A stretch of DNA of 64,000 nt from Chloroflexota bacterium (lineage in GTDB: Bacteria > Chloroflexota > Anaerolineae > Anaerolineales > Villigracilaceae). Each line of letters begins with the position of its first letter. The stretch's first letter is position 1. This document shows positions 15,958 through 24,348 of the stretch, piece after piece. The notes under the pieces are model-generated. The model had not been told where the DNA came from and did not search any database. It worked only from the letters and a program-made list of their open reading frames with translations. The translations under genes and the position numbers were made by a program. The stretch is from NCBI GenBank assembly GCA_016213105.1, contig JACRBN010000025.1:310001-374000 (forward strand), in the 5' to 3' direction.

Positions 15958-16747
15958 AGATGGATTGTCGAATGGCGTTGCAGCGCTCGCAGTCGCTGCG
16001 CGGGCACAGCAGGTCGAGGGGATTTTTCTTCAGACGCTCCCGTACCACCTCGAAAACTCGTTTGAGCGGAACGGCCTGGGCGAGCGTCGTTCCCACACCC
16101 ACGCTGCGGGTATCCTGTGCGAGCGCGTCGGCGATTGCGCCGAATCCGCTCGAGTCGCCGGGAAAGCCCGGACATTCCACCGCGCGTTTGTGGGTCAGCG
16201 CCCAGCGCGTGAACTGCCTGCGACCCGCCAGCCTTTCGCCGTAGTGGATGCTGGTATTGACGGTGTGATCTACGCCGACCAGCAGCGCCCAGCCGTCCTG
16301 TTCGGCCAGCGCGCCGATGGGCGCCAGCGGGTTAAAGAGCGTCTGCGCATCCAGGGCGGCGTCGACGTTGATGCCCGCGAAGGATAGGATGGGATGCGCC
16401 GTGCGGCGCGCCGAGGGATGCAGGCGCACGGTCTCGGGGAACATGCCCATCATCGGGTCGGCGGGCATATCCTTGTGGAAGAACTCGGCCATGCAGTTAT
16501 GGTCCAGGTCGCCGCCGTAGCGGATGCCGTTGCACGGCGGTCCAAGCCCGGGCGTGATCATCGTTTTATAAGTGAAGGTGGGAACAAGGATGGCGGCGGT
16601 GCTTTCCAGCAGGGCGGCCAGGACCGTCTCCGCGCCGCCCAGCACGTGGCCCAGGGATTTGACTGACATGTGGACAATGACCGGCTGCCCGGACAATCCC
16701 AGTTCGAGAAAGCGGGCGCGCAGCCTGGTGAGATTCAGATCGGTCAT
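15956..16747 (-). CDS. AAC(3)-family N-acetyltransferase-like protein
   Basis: A 263-residue member of the aminoglycoside 3-N-acetyltransferase / YokD fold family. It has VIVHMSVKSLGHVLGGAETVLAAL, ILVPTFTYK, HPILSFAGIN, and LVGVDHTVNTSIHYGE. Many members outside resistance plasmids act on unknown substrates, so antibiotic resistance should not be assumed. The C-terminal tail DLLCPRSDCERC has three Cys and could hold a metal. The ATG at 16747 has AGGTGG 8 bases upstream and was preferred over the GTG at 16759. It lies 26 bases after the crotonase-family gene and probably shares its transcript. Confidence 0.8.
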   Translation of the reverse strand: MTDLNLTRLRARFLELGLSGQPVIVHMSVKSLGHVLGGAETVLAALLESTAAILVPTFTYKTMITPGLGPPCNGIRYGGDLDHNCMAEFFHKDMPADPMMGMFPETVRLHPSARRTAHPILSFAGINVDAALDAQTLFNPLAPIGALAEQDGWALLVGVDHTVNTSIHYGERLAGRRQFTRWALTHKRAVECPGFPGDSSGFGAIADALAQDTRSVGVGTTLAQAVPLKRVFEVVRERLKKNPLDLLCPRSDCERCNAIRQSI

Positions 16748-16773
16748 GGGCTTGTCCACCTGTCAGTTGCGAA

Positions 16774-17547
16774 TCATTGGCCTTGCCATTCGGGTTTGCG
16801 TTTTTCGAGGAAGGCGGCCATGCCTTCCTTCTGGTCATGGCTGGCAAAGAGATTATAGAACGTCTGGCGTTCCTCGTACATCCCATCCTGGAGCGGGCGT
16901 TCGTAGGCCTGATTGATCATCTGTTTGGCGGCCTGGATGGCGAGCGGGGCGCGGGAGGCGATTTCCGTGGCGAGCAGCAGGGCCTCGTCGAGGAAGCGCT
17001 CGGGCGGGACGACACGGTTGACCAGCCCGGCCTGGAGCGCCTCCGCCGCTGACAGGGTGCGGTTGTTGAGGATCATCTCCATCGCCAGGGCCTTGCCCAC
17101 CGCGCGCGGCAGCCGCTGGGTTCCGCCCGCGCCGGGGATCACGCCGATGGTCACCTCGGGCAGGCCGAAGCGGGCCGACTCGGAGGCCACGATCATGTCA
17201 CAGGACAGGGCCAGTTCACAGCCGCCGCCCAATGCCCAGCCCGAGACCGCCGCGATGACCGGCTTGCGGATGGTGCGGATGCGCCCAAAGACGGCGGTCG
17301 GGTCCGTGTCCAGCATCTGCTGAATGGATTTGTCGGCCATCTCCTTGATGTCAGCCCCGGCGGCGAAGGCGCGCTGACTGCCGGCGATGACCATGACGTT
17401 GATCCCTTCGTCCGCGTCGTAGGCGGCCAGCGCATCCATGAGTTCGGTGACCAGGGCATTGTTCAGCGCGTTCAAGGCCAGCGGACGGTTGAGCGTGAGC
17501 AGTCCCACGCGTCCGCGGGTTTCGGTCAGGATGTGGCTGTAGGTCAT
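16774..17547 (-). CDS. Enoyl-CoA hydratase/isomerase (crotonase) family protein
   Basis: A 257-residue crotonase-fold enzyme. It has RPLALNALNNAL, the oxyanion-hole AAGADIKEM, SGWALGGGCELALSCD with one catalytic Glu, and PEVTIGVIPGAGGTQRLPR with the second. Both Glu residues of hydratases are present, so hydration of enoyl-CoA thioesters in fatty-acid oxidation is the best guess. AGGAG lies before the ATG (7-base spacing). A half-copy of the dispersed palindrome (17571-17593) is in its 5' leader region. It is divergent from the small membrane protein. Confidence 0.9.
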   Translation of the reverse strand: MTYSHILTETRGRVGLLTLNRPLALNALNNALVTELMDALAAYDADEGINVMVIAGSQRAFAAGADIKEMADKSIQQMLDTDPTAVFGRIRTIRKPVIAAVSGWALGGGCELALSCDMIVASESARFGLPEVTIGVIPGAGGTQRLPRAVGKALAMEMILNNRTLSAAEALQAGLVNRVVPPERFLDEALLLATEIASRAPLAIQAAKQMINQAYERPLQDGMYEERQTFYNLFASHDQKEGMAAFLEKRKPEWQGQ

Positions 17548-17570
17548 TGTGATCTCCTCCAGTTTCAGGG

Positions 17571-17593
17571 GCGCGGACTGAAGCCCGCGTTCC
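17571..17593. repeat. Half-copy of the dispersed palindromic repeat
   Basis: On the minus strand it reads GGAACGCGGGCTTCAGTCCGCGC, matching the first half of the repeat at 20575-20622 with two changes. Confidence 0.5.
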
Positions 17594-17608
17594 GTCTGGT
17601 TGAATTAT

Positions 17609-17637
17609 TTTACATGAGAAACCAAGTGTGCTACCAT
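17609..17637 (+). promoter_or_regulatory. Promoter of the 132-aa membrane protein
   Basis: TTTACA (17609-17614), a 17-base spacer, and TACCAT (17632-17637) preceded by TGC, an extended -10. Transcription would start near 17644, leaving a leader of about 32 bases with AAGGAG before the ATG. Confidence 0.6.
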
Positions 17638-17675
17638 TGCCAGCGCAGCTGTATCAATTTTTCAAGGAGAATTCA

Positions 17676-18074
17676 ATGGACATTCTGCTCATGCTTCATT
17701 CCATCCTGCGCTGGCTGATCGTGATCGCGGCCTTCGCGGCGATCCTCAAATTCGGCATCGGCGCGTTCAGCGGCGCCGCATTCAAGCCCGTGGATCACGG
17801 CCTGTCTGCGGGTTTTAGCGGGCTGATGGATTTACAGGTATTGCTCGGCCTGGTTTATTTCCTCTGGTCGGGGATTGTTTCCTCGGCCTGGCCCGGCTAT
17901 CGCTTCGAGCACCTGACCGTGATGCTGGTGGCCGCGGCAGTGAGTCACCTGCCCGCCCGCTGGAAGATCGCGTCCGACCGCATGCGTTTCCGCAATGCGT
18001 TGTTCGCGGTGCTGTTCGCGCTGTTCTTCGTATACGTGGGCGTCATGCGACTGCCCGGCGGCTGGGCGCGGTAA
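17676..18074 (+). CDS. Small four-helix membrane protein
   Basis: A 132-residue protein with four likely membrane helices: ILLMLHSILRWLIVIAAFA, a second around GLMDLQVLLGLVYFLW, a third around HLTVMLVAAAVSHL, and a fourth, NALFAVLFALFFVYVGVM. His8 in the first helix, plus His38, His79 and His87 elsewhere, recall small heme-binding cytochrome-like or DoxX-like proteins, but no family is certain. The ATG at 17676 has AAGGAG 7 bases upstream. It is a single-gene unit with its own promoter and a terminator at 18101-18131. Confidence 0.8.
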   Translation: MDILLMLHSILRWLIVIAAFAAILKFGIGAFSGAAFKPVDHGLSAGFSGLMDLQVLLGLVYFLWSGIVSSAWPGYRFEHLTVMLVAAAVSHLPARWKIASDRMRFRNALFAVLFALFFVYVGVMRLPGGWAR

Positions 18075-18100
18075 TCCCCGCGTCCGTTGAGATGTAAAGC

Positions 18101-18131
18101 AAAACGCCTTTCCATTGGGAAGGGCGTTTTT
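18101..18131. terminator. Bidirectional terminator between convergent genes
   Basis: AAAACGCCTTTCC (18101-18113) pairs with GGAAGGGCGTTTT (18118-18130) with one G-T pair around ATTG, and is followed by T. The stem has A-rich and T-rich ends on both strands. Confidence 0.85.
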
Positions 18132-18133
18132 CG

Positions 18134-20506
18134 TTAAGCCATGACGATCACCGGCGCGGTCTCGGTCACCGTGGTCACGGCGCCGTTCGGGAAGGTCAGG
18201 GTGGTTTCTTCGAGGCCGCGCACAACCGTCAGGCCGCGATATTTGATGGTTACCGGCCAGGGGAAGGGATTTCGTCCCTCCAGGCGCACGCAGGTGGTGG
18301 AGTGGATGGTGACGCCCAGGGTTTGCAGGAACAGCCCCAGCGGGGCCAGTCCGTTCAGCGCGTTGCGTTCGCCGATGCCCGCGCCCAGTTCGGCGTGATA
18401 ACGCTGGGAGAAGGCGCGCATCTGCTTGAGGTTCAAGATGACGGCGTTCATCAGGTGCGCGGTCAGACGGGCGGCCTCGTCGCGGAATCCGTAGGCCAGC
18501 AGGCCTTCGCCGACCAGGTGGTTCCAGGGCAGATGAACGCTCATGCCCACGGTATCGGCCTCCGCGGAGGGCAGGGTGGGCAGGGCGGGCAGCCCGAAGG
18601 GACGGTCGAAGCGCTCCGCCGACAGGATGGTGCGGCCGATCAAAGCCTGGGCATGCTGGGGGTCCGACATCCCGGCCCAGAGCGGCAGGAGCAGGGTATG
18701 GTCCTCGCTGGTCAGGTCGACCGTGCGGACGATGACCTTGTCCTTGTCCTCCAGCCCGCGCACCTTGATACGGCCCACGCGGGTGTAGACCTTGCGGCTG
18801 GTGGCCACCAGTCCGCCGCTCTGCCATTGGAACTGGCTGCCTTCGATGATCTCGGGTTCGCCCTTGATGGGATATTCGCCGATCTCCACTTCGGGGCGCT
18901 TCGAGGTGTGACTCTTGGTCAGGATCTCAATTTGCAGGCGCAGCGGGTGTTCGAACTCGGCCTTGGGGCGGAAGGAGGCTGCGCCTCCCTTGCTGCGCAC
19001 CAATTCCCTGCCGGGCAGGCACAGGCAGGTTTCGTGATCCACGTAGCTGTACAGGGCGGTGCGCGCGTTCCACGTGGCTTCCACGCTGGAGTGCAGGGCC
19101 CTGGCCTGGAGTTCGAGCAGGCTGAGGTCATCCGTCGCTTCGAGCGTCTTGGCCATGCGCATCAGGCAGCGGGCCTCGCGGTAGAGCATCGCGCATAGGC
19201 CCGGGCTGTGGACGGTGGAAATGTCCACGCCCTGCGACCAGGGATGCCAGACGTCGAAGAGCGGGTTGTCCTCGAAGCCGGTCTGGAGCAGGTGCGTCCA
19301 CTCGGGGATGCCGTCGCGCTGCAGGTCGTGCGCGGGGGAAAACCATGACCAGAAGAATTTTTGCAATTTGGGGAAGACGCGCTGAAGGAAGTCCTCGTCA
19401 GGGATCCTCTGGTACAGGCTCCAGGCCAGGGAGGCCAGCATGGGGGCGGCCAGCAATTTGCCGCGCTGCCCGCCAGCCCCGGGTTTGTTATCGATTTCGC
19501 CGTTTTCAGTCTGGACGGCCAGGAAGTTGAGCAGGAAGTCCCGCCCGACCTGGGGCGCGCCCGGCAGCAGGCTGGCCAGGTAAAGGGCTTCGAGCGGAGT
19601 CTGTCCGCTCCAGGCGGGGGGATAGTCGGTGCCGTCGCCTTTGCGCGAGAAGCCGTGATCGGGCTGGCGCGCGGCGATGAACGTGGTGCGCGGGAGTTTT
19701 TCACCGCCGGGCAGGAGCAGGCCAAAGGCGGCGGTCTGGGTGAAGGCCAGGGCGGCATCCCAATCCACGTCGCCGGTGTGGATCTCGTAGGTGCTGGAAG
19801 CGTGCAGCAGTTCGATGCGGGCGCGTTCGGCCTCCCAGGGACGGGCGGCAATGCGGCGCGCCAGTTCGAAGGCCAGGGGCAGTTCCCCTTCGGCGGCCTG
19901 GGCAAAGGTGAATTGACGCGCAGCGCCGGGACCCAGCTCCAGGTCCAGGGACAGGGAGGGGTGCGGACCCGGCCCGGGCTTGGGTCCGCCGGTCATGAAG
20001 ATGACCGGGAAGAGTCCGCCGGTTCCGCCGGCCAGCACGTTGACCATTTGCTGCTGGATCGGCATCATGTTCTGCCCGTCGAGGTGGGCCAGGGCGGCGC
20101 ACACCTCGAACCGCACCTGGCGGGTGGTGCTACTGCGGTTGGCGAGGGTCACCCGCCCGGCCAGCGCGTGCGACTCGGGCACCCAATATTCCGTGGAGAC
20201 TTCCAGGTTTTCGAAGGGGGAGAATTCGAGCCAGAGAAAGTTCGGGTAAAAGCGTCTCAGGCGCGGCCCCACGGCGAACTCGGCGGGGTCGATGACGGCG
20301 CGCCCGTTTTCAGAGAAGCGCAGGAACAGGCGCATCGCGCGCGCGCGCAGCCCGTAGGTGGTGCGCAGCGAAAGAGCAACGGGTTCACCGCCGCCGGGTT
20401 CTAACTCCCAGATGTGATCGTTGACGTAATCGGGGGTGCTGAGGCGGGAATCTGCCGCAAGGGTGAGAAATAATGGATCGCCAGCCCGGAGTGACCAGTC
20501 ATGCAT
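18134..20506 (-). CDS. (alpha/alpha)6-barrel glycosidase-like protein (MGH1/GH63 type)
   Basis: A 790-residue protein without a signal peptide. The N-terminal 250 residues look like a beta-sandwich domain (NFLWLEFSPFENLEVSTEYWVPE, VRFEVCAALAH). Residues about 255-740 resemble the six-hairpin barrel of GH63/MGH1/GH37-type enzymes, with YPPAWSGQTPLEALYLA, RDGIPEWTHLLQTGFEDNP and GVDISTVHSPGL. Acidic residues in the barrel (DGIPEW; the Glu/Asp near HLVGEGLLAYGF) could be catalytic, but this was not established. It may act on alpha-glucans or other intracellular oligosaccharides; substrate unknown. It has a good promoter whose -10 box ends 6 bases before the ATG, so the mRNA is probably leaderless. 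It shares a terminator with the convergent small membrane protein. Confidence 0.75.
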   Translation of the reverse strand: MHDWSLRAGDPLFLTLAADSRLSTPDYVNDHIWELEPGGGEPVALSLRTTYGLRARAMRLFLRFSENGRAVIDPAEFAVGPRLRRFYPNFLWLEFSPFENLEVSTEYWVPESHALAGRVTLANRSSTTRQVRFEVCAALAHLDGQNMMPIQQQMVNVLAGGTGGLFPVIFMTGGPKPGPGPHPSLSLDLELGPGAARQFTFAQAAEGELPLAFELARRIAARPWEAERARIELLHASSTYEIHTGDVDWDAALAFTQTAAFGLLLPGGEKLPRTTFIAARQPDHGFSRKGDGTDYPPAWSGQTPLEALYLASLLPGAPQVGRDFLLNFLAVQTENGEIDNKPGAGGQRGKLLAAPMLASLAWSLYQRIPDEDFLQRVFPKLQKFFWSWFSPAHDLQRDGIPEWTHLLQTGFEDNPLFDVWHPWSQGVDISTVHSPGLCAMLYREARCLMRMAKTLEATDDLSLLELQARALHSSVEATWNARTALYSYVDHETCLCLPGRELVRSKGGAASFRPKAEFEHPLRLQIEILTKSHTSKRPEVEIGEYPIKGEPEIIEGSQFQWQSGGLVATSRKVYTRVGRIKVRGLEDKDKVIVRTVDLTSEDHTLLLPLWAGMSDPQHAQALIGRTILSAERFDRPFGLPALPTLPSAEADTVGMSVHLPWNHLVGEGLLAYGFRDEAARLTAHLMNAVILNLKQMRAFSQRYHAELGAGIGERNALNGLAPLGLFLQTLGVTIHSTTCVRLEGRNPFPWPVTIKYRGLTVVRGLEETTLTFPNGAVTTVTETAPVIVMA

Positions 20507-20512
20507 AAGTAT

Positions 20513-20541
20513 ATTGTACGGGCAGATGGGCGGAAGGTCAA
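20513..20541 (-). promoter_or_regulatory. Promoter giving a probable leaderless mRNA
   Basis: Minus-strand TTGACC (20536-20541), a 17-base spacer and TACAAT (20513-20518). The -10 box ends at 20513 and the ATG starts at 20506, so transcription should begin at or next to the ATG. Confidence 0.6.
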
Positions 20542-20574
20542 AGGGTATAATTTGGACACCATCCAGAAAAAATC

Positions 20575-20622
20575 GGAGCGCGGACTTCAGTCCGCATGTT
20601 TGCAGGCTGAAGCCTGCGCTCC
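20575..20622. repeat. Dispersed double-palindrome repeat, copy B
   Basis: GGAGCGCGGACTTCAGTCCGC is followed by ATGTTT and GCAGGCTGAAGCCTGCGCTCC. Each half is palindromic, and the outer GGAGCGC and GCGCTCC pair with each other. It lies in the 5' leader of the MaoC gene, downstream of a TATAAT at 20546-20551. Confidence 0.75.
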
Positions 20623-20643
20623 AGGAATCGTGAGGAGAAGAGC

Positions 20644-21093
20644 ATGACAGGTTTGTATTTCGAAGAATTTACCGTCGGCCAGAAGATTGTTACCGTGGGC
20701 CGCACCATCGCCGAGAGCGACATTTTTACCTTCGCCGGGCTCTCGGGTGATTTCAACCAGATTCACACCGACGCCGAATTTGCGAAGACCACCCCGTTCG
20801 GACAGCGCGTAGCGCACGGCCTGCTGGGCGTGGCCATCACCTCCGGGCTGGCCATGCGCACGGGCGTGCTCGAAGGCACCGTGATCGCCTTCCGCGAGAT
20901 CAGCGAGTGGAAGTTCAGCAAGCCGGTCTTCATCGGCGACACCATTCACGCCGAATTGACCATTACCGAGACCAAATCCCTGCCGCGCCTGGGGGGTGGA
21001 TCCGTCACCATCGTTTTCGACGTCAAAAACCAGAAGAACGAAACTGTCATGAAGGGAACCTGGGTGGTGCTTGTAGCGTCAAAACCACAGTGA
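20644..21093 (+). CDS. MaoC-like hotdog-fold hydratase
   Basis: A 149-residue single hotdog domain. It contains FAGLSGDFNQIHTD, the (R)-specific enoyl-CoA hydratase signature with Asp, Asn and His, then FGQRVAHGLLGVAI and FSKPVFIGDTIHAELTI. It probably hydrates an enoyl-CoA to the (R)-3-hydroxyacyl-CoA, though MaoC-like proteins vary in substrate. GAGGAGAAG precedes the ATG. Its stop overlaps a GTG of the next gene by two bases. Co-expression with a cell-wall synthase is unexpected and may be only convenient packing. Confidence 0.87.
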   Translation: MTGLYFEEFTVGQKIVTVGRTIAESDIFTFAGLSGDFNQIHTDAEFAKTTPFGQRVAHGLLGVAITSGLAMRTGVLEGTVIAFREISEWKFSKPVFIGDTIHAELTITETKSLPRLGGGSVTIVFDVKNQKNETVMKGTWVVLVASKPQ

Positions 21094-21098
21094 AACCC

Positions 21099-24000
21099 AT
21101 GACCCCATCCGATTCCGAAGACGCCCGCGTCCGTTTACGCCGCCTGCTGCGCTCCGAGGATGAGACGCTCCCCGAATTGCCGACCGGCTTCGAGCCAGCG
21201 CCCCCTCCCAAACCCGAGCCTGAGCCTGCGCCCCCTGCCGATCCAGTTCAGACCCTGGTCCCTGCGCCCATAAAAGTGGAGGAGCCTGCTCCCACGCCAA
21301 CGCCTACTCCCCCCGCGATGCCCGCCTCCACGCCGCTGACGCGCCCCGCGCTGGACCAGGACAACATGCCGCTGCCGAAGCGCGTCGACCAGATCGACAT
21401 GGCGGGCACGCGCGTTTCCCGCGCCGCCTACACGCCGCCCAGCACGGGACCGCGCGCCGCGCAAGCGCGTGTCTCCACGCCGCCGCCCCAATATGTCCCC
21501 CCGCCGGCGGACAACCCGCCTTCGCGTTTCGACCTGGGTAATTTCAACTGGCGAGGCAGCATGGGATGTTTTGTGCGCGGCCTGATCGTATCCGTTTTCC
21601 TGGCCGTCATCGTCGGCCTGTGCCTGGGGTCGATTGCGGTCTATGAGTATTATTCCATTGCGAGCACCCTGCCCGACGTGGAGGGCCTGAAGGATCGCGC
21701 CTCGCAATTCGAGACCACGCGCATTCTCGACCGCAATGGCAACCTGTTGTACGAGATCCTCGACCCGAACGCGGGCCGCCGCACCTACATCCCGCTCAGC
21801 AAAATTTCCCCCAACCTGGTGGCGGCCACCATCGCCACCGAGGACAGGGATTTCTACAGCCACCCCGGCTTCGACTTCTGGGCCATCGTGCGCGCCCTAT
21901 GGCAGAACTACGTCACAGGCGGACAGGGCGGCGGTGCCTCGACCATCACCCAGCAACTGGCGCGCGCGCTCCTGCTCTCGCCCGAGGAACGCACCCAGCG
22001 CACGGTCACACGCAAGGCGCGCGAGATCATCCTGGCCGCCGAGATCACGCGCCGTTATTCCAAGGACGAGATCCTCGAACTGTATCTTAACGAAATTTAC
22101 TACGGCAACCTGGCCTACGGCATTCAGGCCGCCTCCGAGACCTATTTCGGCAAGTCCGCCGACCAGTTGACCCTGGGTGAGGCCTCCTTCCTGGCCGGCC
22201 TGCCGCAATCCCCGGCCGTGTACGACATCTACACCAGCCGCGACATCACCCTCGCCCGCCACCAGCAGGTGCTGGTATTAATGTATGAAGCCAGCCAGTC
22301 GGGCTGTATCGCCGTCAGCAACAGCCCCACGCCGGTCTGTGTGGACGCGGTGTCCGTCACCGGCGCGGCCGATGCGATCATCAATTACACCTTCCAATCG
22401 CCCGACATCGACACACGCTATCCGCACTGGGTCACCTACGTGCGCTCCCTGCTGGAGGAACAATACGACGCGCAGACCATCTATCGCTCGGGCTTTACCA
22501 TCTACACCTCGCTCGATCCCACGCTCCAGGATGAGGCCCAGCGCCTTGTGACCGAGCAGGTCGCGACCCTGGTGGACAAGAACGCCCGCAACGGCGCGCT
22601 GGTGGCGATTCGTCCCTCGACCGGCGAGATTCTGGCCATGGTCGGCTCGCCCGATTTCTACAACGACGCCATCGCGGGCCAGGTCAACATGGCCACCAGC
22701 CCGACGCGCCAGCCAGGCTCCTCCATCAAGCCGATCACCTACGTGGCCGCCTTCGAAAAGGGCTGGACTCCCGCCACCCTGATCTGGGATGTGCCCTCCG
22801 AGTTCCCGCCCTCGGGCAACCCGGACGATACGCGCGACCCGTACATCCCGGTCAACTATGACGGCCGGTCGCACGGGCCGGTCACGGTGCGTGTGGCGCT
22901 CTCCAACTCGTTCAACATTCCCGCTGTCAAGGCGCTGGATTTCATCAGCGTCTACGGCCAGGGCGGCATGGTCGAGATGGCGAAACGCCTCGGCATCACC
23001 TCGCTGACCCGCGACGACTACGGCCTGGCGCTGACCCTGGGCGGCGGCGACGTGTCCCTGCTGGAGATGACGGGCGCGTTCTCCGTCTTCGCCAATGGCG
23101 GGCAGCGCGTGCCGCCGGTGGCGATCCTCAAGATCACCGATTACGCAGGCAATCCCATTTACGAATACAAGCCCGAGCCGGGCGAGCAGGCCCTGCGCGC
23201 GGAACATGCCTATCTGATCTCCTCGATCCTCTCGGACAACGAATCGCGTTCGTGGATGTTCGGGCGCAACTCCGTGCTCAGCCTGCCCTTCCCCGCCGCC
23301 GCCAAGACCGGCACCACCAACGACTTCCGCGACAACTGGACGATGGGCTACACCCCCGACCTGGTCACGGGCGTGTGGATCGGCAACGCCGATTACACGC
23401 CGATGGTCAACACCACCGGCCTGACCGGCGCGGCCCCGATCTGGTCGCAGTTCATGACCTTTGCCGTGCCTTACATAACCAACAACAACCCCAGTCCCTT
23501 CGTCCGCCCGCCCGGGGTGGTGGACTACGTGGTCTGTGCGCTTTCGGGCACCCAGCCCTCGAATACCTGCAAACAACAATACAGCGAAGTCTTCGCCTCG
23601 GACCAGCTCCCGCTGCCGGCCGGACAGGACCTGCTGCGCCGCATCAACCTGGACACGTGGACGCTGCTGGAAGCCTCGGAAGCCTGCAAGGATTTCACCG
23701 AAAGCGAGAACGTGCTCAACGTGACCGATCCGTGGGCGCGCCGCTGGTTGGACGGCGGCGAGGGCCGCGACTGGCTGGAGAATCACAACCTGCCGCGCAA
23801 CCCGCTCTACGCGCCCGAGCGCGAATGCCGCGCCGACGACCCGCACCCGGAGATTAACCTCGCGCTGGAGGATGGTCAGGTCATCACCTCGCCGATCCTG
23901 GAGATCAAGGGCACGGCCGATGCGACCGGCTATTTCGAATCCTGGAGACTGGAAATCGGCCTGGGCGCGGATCCCAACAACTGGGTCGTGCTGAACGGAG

Positions 24001-24344
24001 GCGGAAGCCCGGTCAGGAACGGTCTGCTGCACATGGTCGACCTCTCCAGCCTGGAGAATGGGATCGTCACCCTGCGCCTGACGGTGACGGGCAAGTATGG
24101 CGAGGTCACGAAGTCCGTGCGCCTGAACCTGAACATGCCCACCCCCACCGTCCCGCCGACCCTGACCCCCACGACCACGCCGACCCCGCCGCCGACGGAC
24201 ACCCCTCCGCCGCCATCCACGGATGTCCCGCCGCCCACAGACACCCCGCCTCCGACGCAGATCGACGAGACGCCCATCCCGCCGACCGAGGAGCCTCCGC
24301 CCAGTGAGACGCCCACGCCGGTCGAAATTCCCCTGGTGGAGTAG
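21099..24344 (+). CDS. Class A penicillin-binding protein (transglycosylase/transpeptidase)
   Basis: A 1081-residue bifunctional cell-wall synthase. Residues 1-155 are a cytoplasmic Pro/Ala-rich tail; a membrane helix is near 160-182. The GT51 domain has ATIATEDRDFYSHPGFD (catalytic Glu248), GGASTITQQLARALLL and YLNEIYYGNLAYGI. The transpeptidase has SSIK (Ser541), SFN (604-606) and KTGT (736-739). After it comes a beta-rich domain (about 930-1025) and a Pro/Thr-rich tail. All catalytic motifs are intact. The ATG at 21099 is used; an in-frame GTG at 21090 overlapping the MaoC stop is an alternative, and neither has a clear Shine-Dalgarno, which fits coupling to MaoC. The long Pro-rich cytoplasmic N-terminus and outer tail are longer than in typical PBP1A. 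Confidence 0.93.
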   Translation: MTPSDSEDARVRLRRLLRSEDETLPELPTGFEPAPPPKPEPEPAPPADPVQTLVPAPIKVEEPAPTPTPTPPAMPASTPLTRPALDQDNMPLPKRVDQIDMAGTRVSRAAYTPPSTGPRAAQARVSTPPPQYVPPPADNPPSRFDLGNFNWRGSMGCFVRGLIVSVFLAVIVGLCLGSIAVYEYYSIASTLPDVEGLKDRASQFETTRILDRNGNLLYEILDPNAGRRTYIPLSKISPNLVAATIATEDRDFYSHPGFDFWAIVRALWQNYVTGGQGGGASTITQQLARALLLSPEERTQRTVTRKAREIILAAEITRRYSKDEILELYLNEIYYGNLAYGIQAASETYFGKSADQLTLGEASFLAGLPQSPAVYDIYTSRDITLARHQQVLVLMYEASQSGCIAVSNSPTPVCVDAVSVTGAADAIINYTFQSPDIDTRYPHWVTYVRSLLEEQYDAQTIYRSGFTIYTSLDPTLQDEAQRLVTEQVATLVDKNARNGALVAIRPSTGEILAMVGSPDFYNDAIAGQVNMATSPTRQPGSSIKPITYVAAFEKGWTPATLIWDVPSEFPPSGNPDDTRDPYIPVNYDGRSHGPVTVRVALSNSFNIPAVKALDFISVYGQGGMVEMAKRLGITSLTRDDYGLALTLGGGDVSLLEMTGAFSVFANGGQRVPPVAILKITDYAGNPIYEYKPEPGEQALRAEHAYLISSILSDNESRSWMFGRNSVLSLPFPAAAKTGTTNDFRDNWTMGYTPDLVTGVWIGNADYTPMVNTTGLTGAAPIWSQFMTFAVPYITNNNPSPFVRPPGVVDYVVCALSGTQPSNTCKQQYSEVFASDQLPLPAGQDLLRRINLDTWTLLEASEACKDFTESENVLNVTDPWARRWLDGGEGRDWLENHNLPRNPLYAPERECRADDPHPEINLALEDGQVITSPILEIKGTADATGYFESWRLEIGLGADPNNWVVLNGGGSPVRNGLLHMVDLSSLENGIVTLRLTVTGKYGEVTKSVRLNLNMPTPTVPPTLTPTTTPTPPPTDTPPPPSTDVPPPTDTPPPTQIDETPIPPTEEPPPSETPTPVEIPLVE

Positions 24345-24348
24345 AACC

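Noticed and set aside
15956-16747. Aminoglycoside resistance gene
   Set aside because: Only the fold family is supported. The context is a crotonase-family gene, with no mobile element, and many family members act on other substrates.
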